Source: Fundicoccus_A sp052115865 (GTDB taxonomy: Bacteria > Bacillota > Bacilli > Lactobacillales > Aerococcaceae). Taken from it: a stretch of 31,127 nucleotides of DNA. A model generated the notes under the pieces. That model was not told the DNA's origin. It did no database searches and saw only the letters and a list, made by a program, of their open reading frames with translations. Below are positions 7,887 to 16,441 of the stretch, piece by piece. Position 1 is the stretch's first letter. Every line of letters begins with the position of its first letter. The stretch lies in the NCBI RefSeq assembly GCF_052115865.1, contig NZ_JBQKME010000017.1, positions 1-31,127 of the forward strand, written 5' to 3'. The translations under genes were made by a program, and so were the position numbers.

Positions 7887-8990
7887 ATGAAGCAATTGAG
7901 AATGGGATTAATTGGTTATGGGATGCGAAGTTATATTGGGCGTTACTGGCATCAACCCCAAGGGCGGTCCATTATTACAGCTGTAGCTGATACGGATGAA
8001 AAACAATTAGACAAGGCTAAAGAAGAAATTGATGCAGATGTTTTTGTGACAACCGACTATCATGAATTGTTAAAACGTGATGATGTTGATGCGGTAGTGA
8101 TTTTAACACCGGATTATCTGCATATTGAGCATGTGCTAGCAGCCTTGGATGCGGGCAAACATATTTATTTAGAAAAACCGATGGCAATTCATATTGAAGA
8201 CTGTCAAACCATCATTGAAGCGTGGAAGAAGACAGATGTGAAGCTGATGATAGGTTTTAATATGCGTTATATGTCCATGTATAAAACCATGAAGTACTAT
8301 ATTGACAAAGGTTTTATTGGGGATGTTAAAGCTATTTGGGTGCGTCATTTTGTTGGTTTTGGTGGGAAATATTATTACCAAGACTGGCATCGTAATTCGG
8401 AATATACGAATTCTTTGTTGCTGCAAAAAGCGTCACATGATATCGATGTGATCCATATGTTAGCTGATAGCTATACGAAGCGGGTTTCAGCTTTTGGATC
8501 CTTAGATTTCTATGATAATGAAGACCATTTTAAAGCCGACCGTTTGGAGCACAACGAAGAAGCTGACATTAATGTGGAAGATAATAATGTTTTGATTATG
8601 GATTTGGAAAACGGCGTGAAAGCTGCTTACTTACAAAATCATTTTACACCAGAATATTCGCGTAATTATACGGTGATTGGGACAAAAGGTCGGATTGAAA
8701 ATGACGATATCAATGATAAAATCTATATTAAATCACGTCATACCGATGATTTATTAGACCAAAGTGATATTGAAATTCAAATGAAAGCGACCAAAGGCTC
8801 GCATGGCGGGGCAGACCCACAAATTTGTGATGCTTTTGTTGAGTATGTATTGGACGGCAAGGAACCTAATGCGAGTTTGGCAGACGGCATGATGAGTGTC
8901 GTTGTAGGGGTTAAAGCGACTGAATCTGTTCGTTCAAATGGACTAGTTTTAGATTTAACTGAATATATTGACTATTTAAAAGAACTGTAA
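7887..8990 (+). CDS. Gfo/Idh/MocA-family oxidoreductase
   Basis: NAD(P)-dependent dehydrogenase acting on a sugar or inositol-like substrate. In the 367-residue product the N-terminal Rossmann fold starts MGLIGYGMRSYIGRYW with the GxGxxx loop. The family motif EKPMA (IYLEKPMAIHIEDC) and the SHDIDVIHML segment carrying the catalytic His/Asp follow, then the C-terminal beta-sheet domain (VIGTKGRIENDD). AAAGGAG lies 12 nt before ATG 7887. The substrate is not predictable. The gene stands alone, closed by a terminator shared with the convergent ABC genes. Confidence 0.9.
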   Translation: MKQLRMGLIGYGMRSYIGRYWHQPQGRSIITAVADTDEKQLDKAKEEIDADVFVTTDYHELLKRDDVDAVVILTPDYLHIEHVLAALDAGKHIYLEKPMAIHIEDCQTIIEAWKKTDVKLMIGFNMRYMSMYKTMKYYIDKGFIGDVKAIWVRHFVGFGGKYYYQDWHRNSEYTNSLLLQKASHDIDVIHMLADSYTKRVSAFGSLDFYDNEDHFKADRLEHNEEADINVEDNNVLIMDLENGVKAAYLQNHFTPEYSRNYTVIGTKGRIENDDINDKIYIKSRHTDDLLDQSDIEIQMKATKGSHGGADPQICDAFVEYVLDGKEPNASLADGMMSVVVGVKATESVRSNGLVLDLTEYIDYLKEL

Positions 8991-8993
8991 TAG

Positions 8994-9045
8994 AAAAACA
9001 GCTTACCAACTGCTTTTGATGAAAGCAAGCGGTGAGCTGTTTTTT
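8994..9045. terminator. Bidirectional terminator between oxidoreductase and ABC permease
   Basis: AAAAACAGCTTACC (8994-9007) pairs with GGTGAGCTGTTTTTT (9031-9045); an inner GCTTT-TGATG-AAAGC stem lies within the loop. A- and T-tracts on both sides suit termination in both directions between convergent genes. Confidence 0.88.
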
Positions 9046-9051
9046 GATGGA

Positions 9052-9801
9052 TTAAATTTCTTTACGACTAAAGAGAAAAATACCTAAACTTAAAAAGACC
9101 ACGACATAAATTAAGCATAAGAAATAAGTTTGGTCGATTCCCATCCATAGTACGCCACTAGGCAATGAAAGTTCATTCAACATGTAAGGTCGAATTTGTT
9201 GCACAATCGGGCGGTTAATCGACATTAAAATGGCTGGGAGTATCGACCATAGCATAATAATCAGCATATCAATCGCTCCACTACTAAACATAAAGCGGAA
9301 CAAAATGAAAAGACTCAAATAACTAGCCCATAGTGGAATCCGCATCACAATAAAATCGATGCTAAAGTTAATGAAAGGTTGAATTGGTCCGCCAACCAAG
9401 ATTTTGTAGCTGATGATTAACGTTATATAAGAAAGGCTAACAGCAATAATCCCTAAGAATATACTCATGAGATATTTACTGAGGTAGATTTTATAGCGAG
9501 GAACTCCGTAACTGATCGAGTTAATGAAGGTCCGTAGTTTAATTTCATCCGCAAAGGCAATAATCGCAACAATATAACAAATAAAAGGCCCAACAACTGT
9601 TAAAATACCTCTGTAAAGATCAAGAATGATATCCGGTGTGAGAAACATTCTCACCAGGATTTCAGTTCCTTCATCATAGACATTTCCAAAATAGACAGCC
9701 AGCACCGTCAATAAGGTAAGCAGGATGGTAATGATACTGAAGATGTAAAATGAACGGCTTTTGAATAGTTGATAAAATTCACTTCGTATGAGTCTAAGCA
9801 T
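9052..9801 (-). CDS. ABC-2 type permease subunit
   Basis: Membrane half of a two-gene exporter. The 249-residue product has about six transmembrane helices: residues 15-37 (SFYIFSIITILLTLLTVLAVYFG), 62-84, 105-128, 150-170, 175-195 and a C-terminal one (FLCLIYVVVFLSLGIFLF). Architecture and partner match the bacitracin/lantibiotic-protection ABC-2 group. The ribosome binding site AAGGAGG precedes ATG 9801, which is 11 nt after the ATPase stop, so the two are one operon. The substrate is unknown; antimicrobial peptide immunity is a reasonable inference only. Confidence 0.85.
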   Translation of the reverse strand: MLRLIRSEFYQLFKSRSFYIFSIITILLTLLTVLAVYFGNVYDEGTEILVRMFLTPDIILDLYRGILTVVGPFICYIVAIIAFADEIKLRTFINSISYGVPRYKIYLSKYLMSIFLGIIAVSLSYITLIISYKILVGGPIQPFINFSIDFIVMRIPLWASYLSLFILFRFMFSSGAIDMLIIMLWSILPAILMSINRPIVQQIRPYMLNELSLPSGVLWMGIDQTYFLCLIYVVVFLSLGIFLFSRKEI

Positions 9802-9812
9802 ATAAATCCTCC

Positions 9813-10775
9813 TTACTTTTCTGTCGGTTCAACTAGGCTAGCAGCAGAGATATTTTGTCCGCGATTTTTAGAAATAATATCCACAAAGAGTTCTTCCAGC
9901 GGATAGATTTGATGGTAAAAAGCATTGACTTGTAAGCCTTGTTTAACCATCATTTCATTGATTTGATAAGGCTCAATGCCATCGAAATCAAATAGTTGGA
10001 TCGATTTTTTGGTAGTTCCAATTTTGATGGTTGGGAAATGTTCCTTGATTAGGCTAATGGTGCGGTCAAGGTCATTGGTTTGGATATTAATCACAGGTTT
10101 CTTACGTTCCATCAATTCAGAATACGTGAATTGTTCAATCATCTGGCCTTGGTCGATAACTAAGAAACGAGTGGCGATATTCTCGAGCTCACTTAGAATA
10201 TGTGAGGAAATAATCAAGGTTGTCTGACTGTTTTCAGATAACGACTTAAATAAATGCCTTAATTGAATAATCCCTTCAGGATCTAAACCATTAATCGGTT
10301 CGTCAAGGATGAGTAGCTTAGGTCTATGGATGAGAGCCAAGGCTATTCCTAAGCGTTGTTTCATTCCCAACGAGAAACTTTTAAATTTCTTATTAGCTGT
10401 ATGGCTTAGGTGGACTAAGTCTAGGACTTCATCAATTCTACCTTCTTCGGTAATATTGCGTTGCATGGCAAAATATTTTAAATTTTGTTTTGCCGTTAAA
10501 TTGGGGAAAAAGGCAGGTCCTTCAATGAGCGCACCTAATTGCTGTCTGGCTGTAAGGAGTTCCTTAGTGTTTTTTGATTGATAGAGTGTAAGCGACCCTT
10601 GGTAGTTGGGGATGAGCCCGGATATTATTTTTAACAGGGTGGTTTTTCCAGCGCCATTTGGTCCTGCAATCCCGATGATCTCACCTTGTTGGATTTCTAA
10701 GTTAATGTCTTTGATCGCCGCTTGTTTTTGGTAGTATTTGCTGACATTATTTAATTCAAGTACTGTTTCAGCCAT
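9813..10775 (-). CDS. ABC transporter ATP-binding subunit (BcrA/CcmA-like)
   Basis: ATPase powering the permease encoded downstream. Numbering from ATG 10775, the 320-residue protein has Walker A GPNGAGKTT (38-46), the signature SFSLGMKQR (133-141), Walker B LLILDEP (154-160, E159) and the H-loop ISSH. The C-terminal extension of about 100 residues is typical of BcrA-like exporters. ATG 10775 is chosen because GAGGA lies 5 nt upstream; the in-frame GTG at 10787 overlaps that ribosome binding site. No two-component system or bacteriocin gene is adjacent. Confidence 0.9.
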   Translation of the reverse strand: MAETVLELNNVSKYYQKQAAIKDINLEIQQGEIIGIAGPNGAGKTTLLKIISGLIPNYQGSLTLYQSKNTKELLTARQQLGALIEGPAFFPNLTAKQNLKYFAMQRNITEEGRIDEVLDLVHLSHTANKKFKSFSLGMKQRLGIALALIHRPKLLILDEPINGLDPEGIIQLRHLFKSLSENSQTTLIISSHILSELENIATRFLVIDQGQMIEQFTYSELMERKKPVINIQTNDLDRTISLIKEHFPTIKIGTTKKSIQLFDFDGIEPYQINEMMVKQGLQVNAFYHQIYPLEELFVDIISKNRGQNISAASLVEPTEK

Positions 10776-10882
10776 AGCAATCCTCACATTTCTGTATTTT
10801 TTGTTTGAATCTTTTTTGTTACACCCATTTTATCATAACTGCTTGCTAAGAGTATAATCGGAGTCAACGGGAAGTTCAGTTG

Positions 10883-11134
10883 GTTGCCAAACGCGTACCC
10901 CTCCCAGCCATTTAGTTCTCTGCGTTTGCCAAACGCGTGCCCCTCCCGGCACTTTAGTTCCCTGCGTTTGCCAAACGCGTACCCTTCCCGGCACTTTAGT
11001 TCCCTGCGTTTGTCGAACGCGTACCCCTCCCGGCACTTCAGTTCCCTGCGTTCGCCAAACGCGTACCCCTCCCACCTTTTAAGTTCCCCCCGTTTTCCCA
11101 ACAGCCCCCTCCATACAAAAAAGTTCCACCTTTT
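10883..11134. repeat. Tandem array of 42-bp repeats, five copies plus a decayed sixth
   Basis: Units start at 10883, 10925, 10967, 11009 and 11051, each exactly 42 bp, with a degraded copy at 11093. Each unit reads TTTGCCAAACGCGTACCCCT, then CCCGGCACTTTAGTTCCCTGCG. Copies 2-4 are nearly identical while the outer copies drift. The units lie between divergent genes (ABC ATPase and esterase), upstream of the esterase promoter. The GC-rich pulses contrast with the AT-rich surroundings. Because 42 is divisible by 3, several frames stay open across the array; none has a ribosome binding site or plausible protein. Confidence 0.92.
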
Positions 11135-11154
11135 CAAACATGCACAAATAAAAT

Positions 11155-11204
11155 CTCACCAAGCAGAGATATTTACTTGGGTTGTGAGGCTTTTATGGTA
11201 TAAT
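11155..11204 (+). promoter_or_regulatory. Esterase promoter with upstream inverted repeat
   Basis: Extended -10 TGGTATAAT (11196-11204) with a weak TTGGGT 16 bp upstream (11177-11182). Just before it, CTCACCAAG (11155-11163) can pair with CTTG (11176-11179) and GTGAG (11184-11188), enclosing GCAGAGATATTTA, a variant of the recurring motif. Confidence 0.55.
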
Positions 11205-11275
11205 TTTGTCAATAATTGATGGCGCATACAGCATGCTATTGATTAAAAATGTATGATGGATGAGGAGATTAGAGT

Positions 11276-12019
11276 ATGCCAGTTTTTCGTGTGAGTTTGC
11301 GTTCGGAAGTCTTAGGTCAGGGAATTGATATTAATGTGTTAGGTCCAGATAAGATTAATAAAAAGACAGCGGTGATGTATTTGTTGCATGGGCGGTCGGA
11401 TGATTGTAACGCTTGGTTAAATAGCACGCGTTTGACGTCTTATGCAGAAAAATATAATTTTTTAATTGTCATGCCTGAGGTGCGTTTGTCTTATTATGCG
11501 GATGAGTATATGGGGCAAAAATATTGGACCTATTTAACGGAAGAATTAACGGAAAAGGTCGAAAATTGGTTTAATGTGAATCCAAAAGCGAAGCGATTTG
11601 TTGCTGGTTTATCTATGGGTGGTTATGGGGCTTTTAAATGGGCGTTGAATTACCCAGACTATTTTGCAGGGGCTGCTTCTTTATCTGGTGCGATGGATGT
11701 TTTGGATTTATGGAGCCGTGATGTGATGCGGGATGATGAATTCAAACGCGTTTTCCAATCGAAACGTCAGTTTAGTAAGAGTGAAAACAATTTGATGTAT
11801 TTAGTGAAAAATCAAAAGTATAACGAAGGTTATTTCCTGCAAATGTGTGGAACAGAAGACTTTTTAATTGAAGATAATCGTCGGTTTAATAAGTTAGCGG
11901 AAAAACAAATTAAGCATTATGATTATGTGGAGCAAGCTGGAGACCATAATTGGGATTATTGGGATATGACGATACAGATTGTGTTGGAGAAATTTAATGA
12001 TCTAGTTGTTGGAAAATAA
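11276..12019 (+). CDS. estA: Tributyrin-type esterase (esterase D/EstA-like alpha/beta hydrolase)
   Basis: Cytoplasmic serine esterase for short-chain acyl esters. In the 247-residue product the alpha/beta-hydrolase opening MYLLHGRSDDCNAW (oxyanion region) precedes the nucleophile elbow GLSMGG (S113). The acid is probably D195 (CGTEDFLIED) and the base H224 (AGDHNWDYW). Length and motifs match the lactococcal EstA family. No signal peptide is present. The start has GAGGAGATTAGAGT before ATG 11276. The alternative, S-formylglutathione hydrolase, shares the fold and cannot be fully excluded. Confidence 0.85.
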   Translation: MPVFRVSLRSEVLGQGIDINVLGPDKINKKTAVMYLLHGRSDDCNAWLNSTRLTSYAEKYNFLIVMPEVRLSYYADEYMGQKYWTYLTEELTEKVENWFNVNPKAKRFVAGLSMGGYGAFKWALNYPDYFAGAASLSGAMDVLDLWSRDVMRDDEFKRVFQSKRQFSKSENNLMYLVKNQKYNEGYFLQMCGTEDFLIEDNRRFNKLAEKQIKHYDYVEQAGDHNWDYWDMTIQIVLEKFNDLVVGK

Positions 12020-12108
12020 GTTGGATAATATAAGACTTATCCATGTAAGCTAGTAGATATATATAGTATAATTGAAGCAAATAAATTATAGTCAAAGGAG
12101 CCTTAGTA

Positions 12109-13581
12109 ATGAGAATTTTGTTAATTGATGTTGACTCGCTGAGACCTGATCACTTAAGTGCTTATGGCTACCACCGTCAGACATCCCCAAATATTGACCA
12201 AATCGCAAAAGAAGGGATGAAGTTTACGAATTATTATACTTCAGATGCGCCCTGCTTACCTTCGAGGTCTGCTTTTATGTCAAGCCGGTTTGGGATTCAT
12301 AACGGGGTTGTGAATCACGGAGGAACAACTTCGCAATTTCGCATGGATGGACCAGAAAGAGGCTTTCAAGATAAGTTAGCAAATTTAAGTCTCCCTGGCT
12401 TTTTGAAAAACCAACTCGATATGAACACCGTTTTGGTGAGTCCTTTTGCTGAACGGCATTCCGCTTGGCATTTCTATGCTGGTTTTAATGAAATATATAA
12501 CACGGGTAAAAAAGGTATGGAGCGTGCGGACGAGATTGCTCCAGTCGTCCTTGACTGGCTTGAACGCAAGGGTGCTGAAGACAATTGGTTCTTATATGTT
12601 AACTTTTGGGATCCCCATACACCCTATCGGGCACCTGAAAGCTACGGCAATCCTTTTGAAGATGAACCATTAAAAGACTTCTACACAGAAGAATTGTTGG
12701 AAAAACATATGAAAGCAGTCGGCCCGCATACGAGCCAAGAATTATATGAATATCATTCCAACCAAGAAGAAGGCCTGCCACGAGCACTAGGAAAGATTTC
12801 TAATTTCGAGGACTTACGAACCTTTATTGATGGCTATGACATTGGTATTCACTATGCTGACTTTTATATTGGTAAAATCATTCAATACTTAAAAGATAAT
12901 AATTTATACGAGGATACAGCGATTATTATTACAGCTGATCATGGTGAAAACCAAGGCGAGCTTTCCATTTATGCGGAACATGCCACAGCGGATAAAGGAA
13001 CCGCCAATATTCCCTTAATTATGAAGTTTCCAAATGTGCCACGAAATTCAACCAATACAGGATTGCATTATTCCTTAGATTTATTGCCAACATTGGCTGA
13101 ATATTTTAAATTAGATGTACCCGATTATTGGGACGGTGAAAGTTTCTTAAATTCTATTAATAATGCACCGAGTCAAGGTCGAAACGAACTGATCCTATCA
13201 CAAATGGCCCATGTCGTTCAACGGTCGGTCCGCTTCGATGACTGGCTTTACATGCGTACCTACCATGACGGCTATCACCTATTCCCAGAAGAAATGCTAT
13301 TTAACCTTAAAGAGGACCCCTACGAACAAAACAATGTGGCGCAAGAACACCCAGAAGTCGTTCAAGATGCGGTTTACCGCCTAATGAAATGGCAAGACGA
13401 GATGTTATCCACCCTTGACGCGCCTTATACCGATCCTTTATGGATGGTCCTTCAAGAAGGTGGCCCGCTTCACGCCAAAGGTTCCTTGCCAAACTACATC
13501 GAACGTTTACGCGACACCGGTCGCGGTTGGGCCGTTGAAGAACTCAAACGCCGCCACCCTCAAGAATTTAAACACCAATAA
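12109..13581 (+). CDS. Cys-type sulfatase (alkaline-phosphatase superfamily)
   Basis: Hydrolase expected to cleave sulfate esters. In the 490-residue product the metal-binding opening LLIDVDSLRPDHLSAYGY is followed by the modification site CLPSR (C49 to R53), the Cys form that must be converted to formylglycine. TADHGE (D277, H278) supplies further metal ligands; NFWDPHTPYR is also family-typical. No signal peptide is visible, so the enzyme is cytoplasmic. AAAGGAG precedes ATG 12109, with a TATAAT at 12067-12072. The only maturase in view is the broken FGE at 1560-2426. The last codons and stop lie within CCAATAAATATCTCTGCC, identical to the fbp end. Members of this subfamily can also be phospho- or phosphonate hydrolases. 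Confidence 0.88.
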   Translation: MRILLIDVDSLRPDHLSAYGYHRQTSPNIDQIAKEGMKFTNYYTSDAPCLPSRSAFMSSRFGIHNGVVNHGGTTSQFRMDGPERGFQDKLANLSLPGFLKNQLDMNTVLVSPFAERHSAWHFYAGFNEIYNTGKKGMERADEIAPVVLDWLERKGAEDNWFLYVNFWDPHTPYRAPESYGNPFEDEPLKDFYTEELLEKHMKAVGPHTSQELYEYHSNQEEGLPRALGKISNFEDLRTFIDGYDIGIHYADFYIGKIIQYLKDNNLYEDTAIIITADHGENQGELSIYAEHATADKGTANIPLIMKFPNVPRNSTNTGLHYSLDLLPTLAEYFKLDVPDYWDGESFLNSINNAPSQGRNELILSQMAHVVQRSVRFDDWLYMRTYHDGYHLFPEEMLFNLKEDPYEQNNVAQEHPEVVQDAVYRLMKWQDEMLSTLDAPYTDPLWMVLQEGGPLHAKGSLPNYIERLRDTGRGWAVEELKRRHPQEFKHQ

Positions 13582-13638
13582 ATATCTCTGCCTTAAATCC
13601 CTTGCTTGCTTTTAAATGCCAAGCAGGGGATATTTATT
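13577..13638. repeat. Inverted pair of the AATAAATATC motif between sulfatase and fbp
   Basis: AATAAATATC (13577-13586) and GATATTTATT (13629-13638) face each other, extended by CTCTGC on the left and GCAGGG on the right. They can form a stem of about 16 bp with a 30-nt loop. The right arm ends in T-rich DNA, so it may act as the sulfatase terminator. Confidence 0.65.
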
Positions 13639-13669
13639 TTGAAGAAGGATAAAATTATTTTATGAAATA

Positions 13670-13699
13670 TGGTATGATGGCTTTAAGAAAACGCTTAAG
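13670..13699 (+). promoter_or_regulatory. fbp promoter with weak cre-like box
   Basis: TGGTATGAT (extended -10, TATGAT at 13673-13678) is followed by AGAAAACGCTTAAG (13686-13699). The latter keeps the central AAAACGCTT of the cre consensus but misses the last C and terminal W. The box lies 12 nt before the fbp start codon. Confidence 0.45.
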
Positions 13700-13710
13700 G
13701 GAGGGCGGTT

Positions 13711-15591
13711 ATGAATAGGCGCGACGATATGCAACAGTTGGATGATTTGGCGGAGGTCATCAACCTTGAAGCCATCCAGCAGTTACCTAAAGCCACGGAA
13801 CACTTTATTAGTGATTTACATGGTGAGTTTGAAGCCTTTGATCATTTAATGCGCAATTGTTCTGGGATTATTCGAATTAAAATTGCGGATGTTTTCACGG
13901 GTGAATTGACCAGCCGTGAACAAGAGCGGCTAGCTTTTATGATTTATTATCCAGAGGTATTTATTCAAGAGGGCAAATATTCTTCGGATGAGTGGTTGAT
14001 TTTATTGAATCGTTTAGTGCGTTTGACGCGGAATGCGTCAAGTAAATACACCCGTTCTAAAGTGCGTAAAGCGATGCCGAAGGTCTATGCCTATATTTTG
14101 GAGGAATTATTGTATCAGTATGACCTAGAAACAAACAAGCAGGCTTACTATGATGCGATTTTTGCGAGTATTATTGAGTTGGATTTAGCGGTGAATTTTG
14201 CGACGGAATTGACTCATTTGATTAAGCGTTTTGTGGTAGATCATCTTCATGTACTAGGGGATATTTATGATCGTGGGGCTTATCCTGACTTGATAATGGA
14301 CACCTTGATGGAAGCACCCAGTCTTGATATCCAATGGGGCAACCACGATATTATTTGGATTGGTGCCTACAGTGGATCCTTAGCTTCTCTAGCGGTGGCC
14401 TTGCGCATTACTTTGCGTTATGGGCATACGCGCCTATTAGAGGAAGGTTACGGTATCAATTTAGATCGTCTCCGTAAGTTTTCAAAGCAATTTTATCAAG
14501 CCAATCCTGCTTTTATGCCCAAAGGGGTCGAGGATTTGGCTATGTCTGAAGAAGACATTTGTGCGTTGAATTGTATGCATCAAGCCATGACAATTATTCA
14601 GTTTAAGTTAGAAAGTCAGATTATTCAGCGTCGGCCAGAATTTGAAATGGATGATCGTTTGGTTCTGCATTATTTAAATGACGATAAAACCGAGATTACT
14701 CTTGATGAGGTGACTTATTCTCTTGACCATGGTTGTTTTGAATTAGTCGATCTTGATAATCCGGCTGAATTGCATTTAGGCGAAGAATTAATTATTCATG
14801 ACTTGTTGTATCAAATGCAACGCTCTAGCCGTTTTAAAAAGCATATTGATTTTTTAGTTAACAAAGGCTCGATGTATAAAACCTACAACAATAATTTATT
14901 GTTCCATGGCTGCATTCCATGTTCTGAAGATGGTGCATTTATGGAGATGACCTTTCAAGGTAAAAAATACTCGAGCAGGCAATTAATGGATTTTTATGAC
15001 CAAGCTATCAGGAAAGCCCATGAACAGCCAAATATCACCGATGACTTTGAAACCGATTTAATCTGGTATATCTGGTGCGGTGCGAAGTCCTCCTTGTTTG
15101 GTAAAAACATCATGAAGACCTTTGAACGGTATTTTATTGCTGACAAGAAGACCCACTATGAAAAACAAAATGATTATTATTCATTAAGAGACAATGAAGA
15201 TTTTTGTCGTCAAGTATTGGAAGCTTTTGATTTGGATGGCTCTGGCTACATTATTAACGGTCACACGCCCGTGAAAGCTCTATTAGGTGAAACGCCCATC
15301 AAGGCAAATGGAAAAATGTTGGTGATCGATGGTGGTTTGTCAAAAGCCTATCAAAAAGAAACCGGGATTGCGGGATACACCCTCATCGATAATTCCCACG
15401 AAACCTATCTTGTTGCCCACCATCCCTTTACAACCAAAACGGATGCCATTGCGAACTTTAAAGATATTCTCCCTGAGCAAATGATCGTCTCTAAGCGCAC
15501 CCAGCGCGCCAAAGTACTGGACACCGATATCGGCCAGCGCTTGAAAAAAGAAGCGAACCAATTAAGAGAAAAATGGTCCCTCAACCAATAA
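13711..15591 (+). CDS. fbp: Fructose-1,6-bisphosphatase, class III
   Basis: Gluconeogenic enzyme hydrolysing fructose-1,6-bisphosphate to fructose-6-phosphate. The 626-residue length is normal for the Firmicutes class III enzyme. Calcineurin-like metal motifs are complete: FISDLHGEFEAF (about 33-44), LGDIYDRGAYPD, QWGNHDIIW and INGHTP. The family-specific C-terminal segment VIDGGLSKAYQKETGIAGYTLI follows. AAGGGAGGG lies just before ATG 13711. It is followed 28 nt later by the J-like gene and may be co-transcribed with it. The stop codon lies within CCAATAAATATCTCTGCC. Confidence 0.96.
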   Translation: MNRRDDMQQLDDLAEVINLEAIQQLPKATEHFISDLHGEFEAFDHLMRNCSGIIRIKIADVFTGELTSREQERLAFMIYYPEVFIQEGKYSSDEWLILLNRLVRLTRNASSKYTRSKVRKAMPKVYAYILEELLYQYDLETNKQAYYDAIFASIIELDLAVNFATELTHLIKRFVVDHLHVLGDIYDRGAYPDLIMDTLMEAPSLDIQWGNHDIIWIGAYSGSLASLAVALRITLRYGHTRLLEEGYGINLDRLRKFSKQFYQANPAFMPKGVEDLAMSEEDICALNCMHQAMTIIQFKLESQIIQRRPEFEMDDRLVLHYLNDDKTEITLDEVTYSLDHGCFELVDLDNPAELHLGEELIIHDLLYQMQRSSRFKKHIDFLVNKGSMYKTYNNNLLFHGCIPCSEDGAFMEMTFQGKKYSSRQLMDFYDQAIRKAHEQPNITDDFETDLIWYIWCGAKSSLFGKNIMKTFERYFIADKKTHYEKQNDYYSLRDNEDFCRQVLEAFDLDGSGYIINGHTPVKALLGETPIKANGKMLVIDGGLSKAYQKETGIAGYTLIDNSHETYLVAHHPFTTKTDAIANFKDILPEQMIVSKRTQRAKVLDTDIGQRLKKEANQLREKWSLNQ

Positions 15592-15619
15592 ATATCTCTG
15601 CCGTTAAGGAGGCGAACTG

Positions 15620-16441
15620 ATGGAGGAAAAAGATCAAACAATCATACATTTCCCAGTATATGCAGAACTTAAAACAGCGATTGAAAGCTTACAGGCCAAT
15701 TTAAATTTGTTGTTGCTTGAACACGATGAGCTTATTTATGTGGTTTGTAAAAATATCGAAACGAAATACTTATTGGCAGCAGGGCATTTGGATTACAAAA
15801 TCTATCAACTTGATTGCGATATTAGACGACTTAAGCGAAAAGCAGACTTGATTCAAGCTAGAATTAATCGTCAAATGTCAGTGGATCTTTCTGCGATTGA
15901 TTCACAATTAAATAATGAATTCAAAGAGTATCAACAGCAAATGAAAAAGATGTTGAAGGATTTGAATGCTGCGATGAGACGGGCGAGCGGTAAATCACTG
16001 ACGACTGAAGAAACGTTGGAACTAAAGGACTTATACCGAAAAATAATGAAAAAGCTCCATCCTGATTTGAATCCTGATATCGAAAGCGATAAGCAAGAAT
16101 TATTTTTACATGCGGTCGAAGCTTATAAAAATGGTGACTTAGACCGATTGCGTATGATTACAATGATGGTAGATGATGGGGTTTCGCTTGGTCCGTCAGA
16201 AAGGTCTTTGAATAAATTACAAAAAGAAAAGCAAAGGCTGGAAGAACAAGTAAAACTGGTCAATGAGTCGATTAAAAAGATTCAATCAGAATTTCCTTAT
16301 ACGTTAAAGGCGCTTGTTTCGGATCCAGCAGAACTCGACAAGCATGTTGTCTATCTTAATGAAACGATTGAAGAAATAGAAGAGGTTTTGCGATGGTATG
16401 TTCAGAAAACAAATGATCTAGTAGGTGAGAATCATGAGTGA
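15620..16441 (+). CDS. J-domain-like coiled-coil protein
   Basis: A 273-residue cytoplasmic protein of unknown function. Residues about 132-185 resemble helices II-III of a J domain: ELKDLYRKIMKKLHPDLNPD (HPD at 147-149) and LFLHAVEAYKNGDLDRLRMI. The HPD tripeptide is the Hsp70/DnaK-activating motif. Helical, charged segments flank it: 60-122 (DCDIRRLKRKADLIQARI...) and 192-262 (KLQKEKQRLEEQVKLVNESIKKIQ), the latter probably coiled coil. There is no DnaJ zinc finger or G/F region, so it is a type III-like J protein. AAGGAGG precedes ATG 15620. The end overlaps the HIRAN gene by 8 nt, which implies translational coupling. It may recruit DnaK to a specific target. Confidence 0.8.
   Translation: MEEKDQTIIHFPVYAELKTAIESLQANLNLLLLEHDELIYVVCKNIETKYLLAAGHLDYKIYQLDCDIRRLKRKADLIQARINRQMSVDLSAIDSQLNNEFKEYQQQMKKMLKDLNAAMRRASGKSLTTEETLELKDLYRKIMKKLHPDLNPDIESDKQELFLHAVEAYKNGDLDRLRMITMMVDDGVSLGPSERSLNKLQKEKQRLEEQVKLVNESIKKIQSEFPYTLKALVSDPAELDKHVVYLNETIEEIEEVLRWYVQKTNDLVGENHE

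Noticed and set aside
10784..11219. Repetitive protein genes on either strand across the 42-bp array
   Set aside because: The open frames arise because the unit is a multiple of three; they overlap one another in different frames, lack ribosome binding sites and match no known repeat protein.
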